Source of the DNA: DASPLH01 sp035627675
Lineage (GTDB): Bacteria > Acidobacteriota > Terriglobia > Terriglobales > Acidobacteriaceae
Length of the DNA: 7,867 bases
Direction: 5' to 3'
Assembly (NCBI GenBank): GCA_035627675.1
Contig: DASPLH010000273.1
Span: 1-7,867 of the forward strand
Shown here piece by piece: positions 7,337 to 7,867 of the stretch. The notes beneath the pieces are model-generated. The model searched no databases. It had not been told where the DNA came from and was given only the letters and a program-made list of their open reading frames with translations. Both the position numbers and the translations under genes were made by a program. The first letter of the stretch is position 1; each line of letters starts with the position of its first letter.

Positions 7337-7387
7337 AGCGGGAGATCCCTCGCAATAAGCTCGGGATGACGCCTGCGGGCTCCCGCT
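7337..7387. repeat. REP-like nested palindrome between tRNA-Trp and rpmG
   Basis: AGCGGGAG (7337-7344) and CTCCCGCT (7380-7387) are a perfect 8-bp inverted repeat enclosing ATCCC (7345-7349) and GGGAT (7363-7367). The core resembles the intergenic palindromes of the GATCCCTCG...CGGGATGAC type that I associate with GC-rich soil bacteria. Only one copy is in the window, so the family assignment is a guess. Confidence 0.35.
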
Positions 7388-7410
7388 TCGCTTACGCCCG
7401 CAAGACGGCG

Positions 7411-7563
7411 TTACTTCACTTCGCGATGCGGAGTGTGCTTGCGGCACTTGCGGCAAAACTTGCTGAACTCAAGACGTTCCGTGGTGGTCTTGCGGTTCTT
7501 GGTCGTCGAGTAGTTGCGGTCCTTGCACTCAGTGCACTGAAGCTGACAGATTTCGCGAGGCAT
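7411..7563 (-). CDS. rpmG: 50S ribosomal protein L33 (zinc-binding type)
   Basis: A 50-residue ribosomal protein located near the E site of the large subunit. The sequence begins MPREICQLQCTECKDRNYST and ends FCRKCRKHTPHREVK, with the L33 core NYSTTKNRKTTTERLEFSKF between. It keeps four zinc-ligand cysteines in two CxxC pairs (C10/C13 and C37/C40), so it is the C+ form; an extra Cys6 is present. The start ATG (7561-7563) has an AAAGGA site (7572-7577) 8 nt upstream. It follows tuf after 132 bp and precedes tRNA-Trp by 80 bp. Bacteria often have a zinc-free paralogue used under zinc limitation, but none is in this window. Confidence 0.97.
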   Translation of the reverse strand: MPREICQLQCTECKDRNYSTTKNRKTTTERLEFSKFCRKCRKHTPHREVK

Positions 7564-7586
7564 TGCTTTGATCCTTTCCGTTTACC

Positions 7587-7659
7587 CGAACGTTTGGCGT
7601 TCGAGCCTTGTCCGGGTCGAAGCCCGGAAATCAGCGGGCGACTGTCTCCAACCGCCCGC
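7587..7659 (-). other. Three tandem hairpins between tuf and rpmG
   Basis: In transcription order these are GCGGGCG/CGCCCGC (7634-7640 with 7653-7659), TCCGGG/CCCGGA (7611-7616 with 7623-7628, 6-base loop) and CGAACG/CGTTCG (7587-7592 with 7598-7603, 5-base loop), all perfect stems. None is followed by a T-run, so a classical intrinsic terminator is not supported. They could be processing sites or stabilise the tuf 3' end while letting transcription continue into rpmG. Confidence 0.45.
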
Positions 7660-7695
7660 CGAGTGAACCCTACAGGGCCGAAGCCCCAACTCTAA

Positions 7696-7867
7696 CTACT
7701 GGAGAATTTCGGTGATCGTACCGGCACCCACCGTGCGGCCGCCCTCGCGGATCGCGAAGCGCAGGCCCTTTTCCATCGCGACCGGCGTGATCAGCTCGAT
7801 CGTCAGGGTCACGTTGTCGCCCGGCATCACCATCTCCGTGCCTTCCGGCAGCTCGGCCACGCCCGTC
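7696..7867 (-). CDS. tuf: Elongation factor Tu, last 56 residues (gene continues past the right edge)
   Basis: The C-terminal end of EF-Tu, the GTPase that delivers aminoacyl-tRNA to the ribosome. The visible part is beta-barrel domain 3: TGVAELPEGTEMVMPGDNV, then ITPVAMEKGLRFAIREGGRT and the end VGAGTITEILQ with a TAG stop. The motifs MVMPGDN, RFAIREGGRTVGAG and the EILQ-like end are diagnostic of bacterial EF-Tu. The first 300 or more residues, including the GTPase domain, are outside the window. It is the first gene of the visible cluster and precedes rpmG. Confidence 0.98.
   Translation of the reverse strand, partial: TGVAELPEGTEMVMPGDNVTLTIELITPVAMEKGLRFAIREGGRTVGAGTITEILQ

Overview
The window is a GC-rich stretch of bacterial housekeeping DNA in which every gene I can support lies on the minus strand. 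Read in the direction of transcription (right to left) the order is: 3' end of tuf (EF-Tu) - rpmG (L33) - tRNA-Trp(CCA) - secE - nusG - rplK (L11) - rplA (L1) - rplJ (L10) - rplL (L7/L12) - 5' portion of rpoB (RNA polymerase beta). This is the classic bacterial translation/transcription cluster. The protein sequences, notably NusG, SecE, the L11/L1 pair and the beta N-terminus, look most like Acidobacteriota (Terriglobia-type); that assignment comes from recognising sequence character, not from a search.

Right part (about 5463-7867): tuf, rpmG, trnW, secE and nusG are followed by the L11-L1 genes. Spacers are 55 to 165 bp and several carry paired inverted repeats. Middle part (3413-5462): rplA, rplJ and rplL, with a long 349-bp rplJ-rplL spacer that holds one copy of a dispersed 35-nt repeat. 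Left part (1-3412): an unusually long 1,064-bp gap without a convincing gene, then the first 782 codons of rpoB. The gap holds extra copies of the rplL 3' end, a second copy of the dispersed repeat, a candidate terminator/attenuator and a dense run of hairpins up to the rpoB ribosome-binding site.

The genes form one functional set: EF-Tu, L33, L11, L1, L10 and L7/L12 serve the ribosome's factor-binding and E-site regions, tRNA-Trp serves decoding, SecE is part of the translocon, NusG links RNA polymerase to antitermination and the ribosome, and beta is the polymerase core.

The strongest unusual observation is an insertion of about 60 residues near the N-terminus of beta. It carries two four-cysteine zinc-ribbon motifs, and the first matches the spacing and flanking residues of the zinc-binding domain normally found in the beta' subunit. 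Second is the repetition of the rplL 3' end (stop codon included) just downstream of the real gene. No CRISPR array, transposase, phage gene or defence system is visible.
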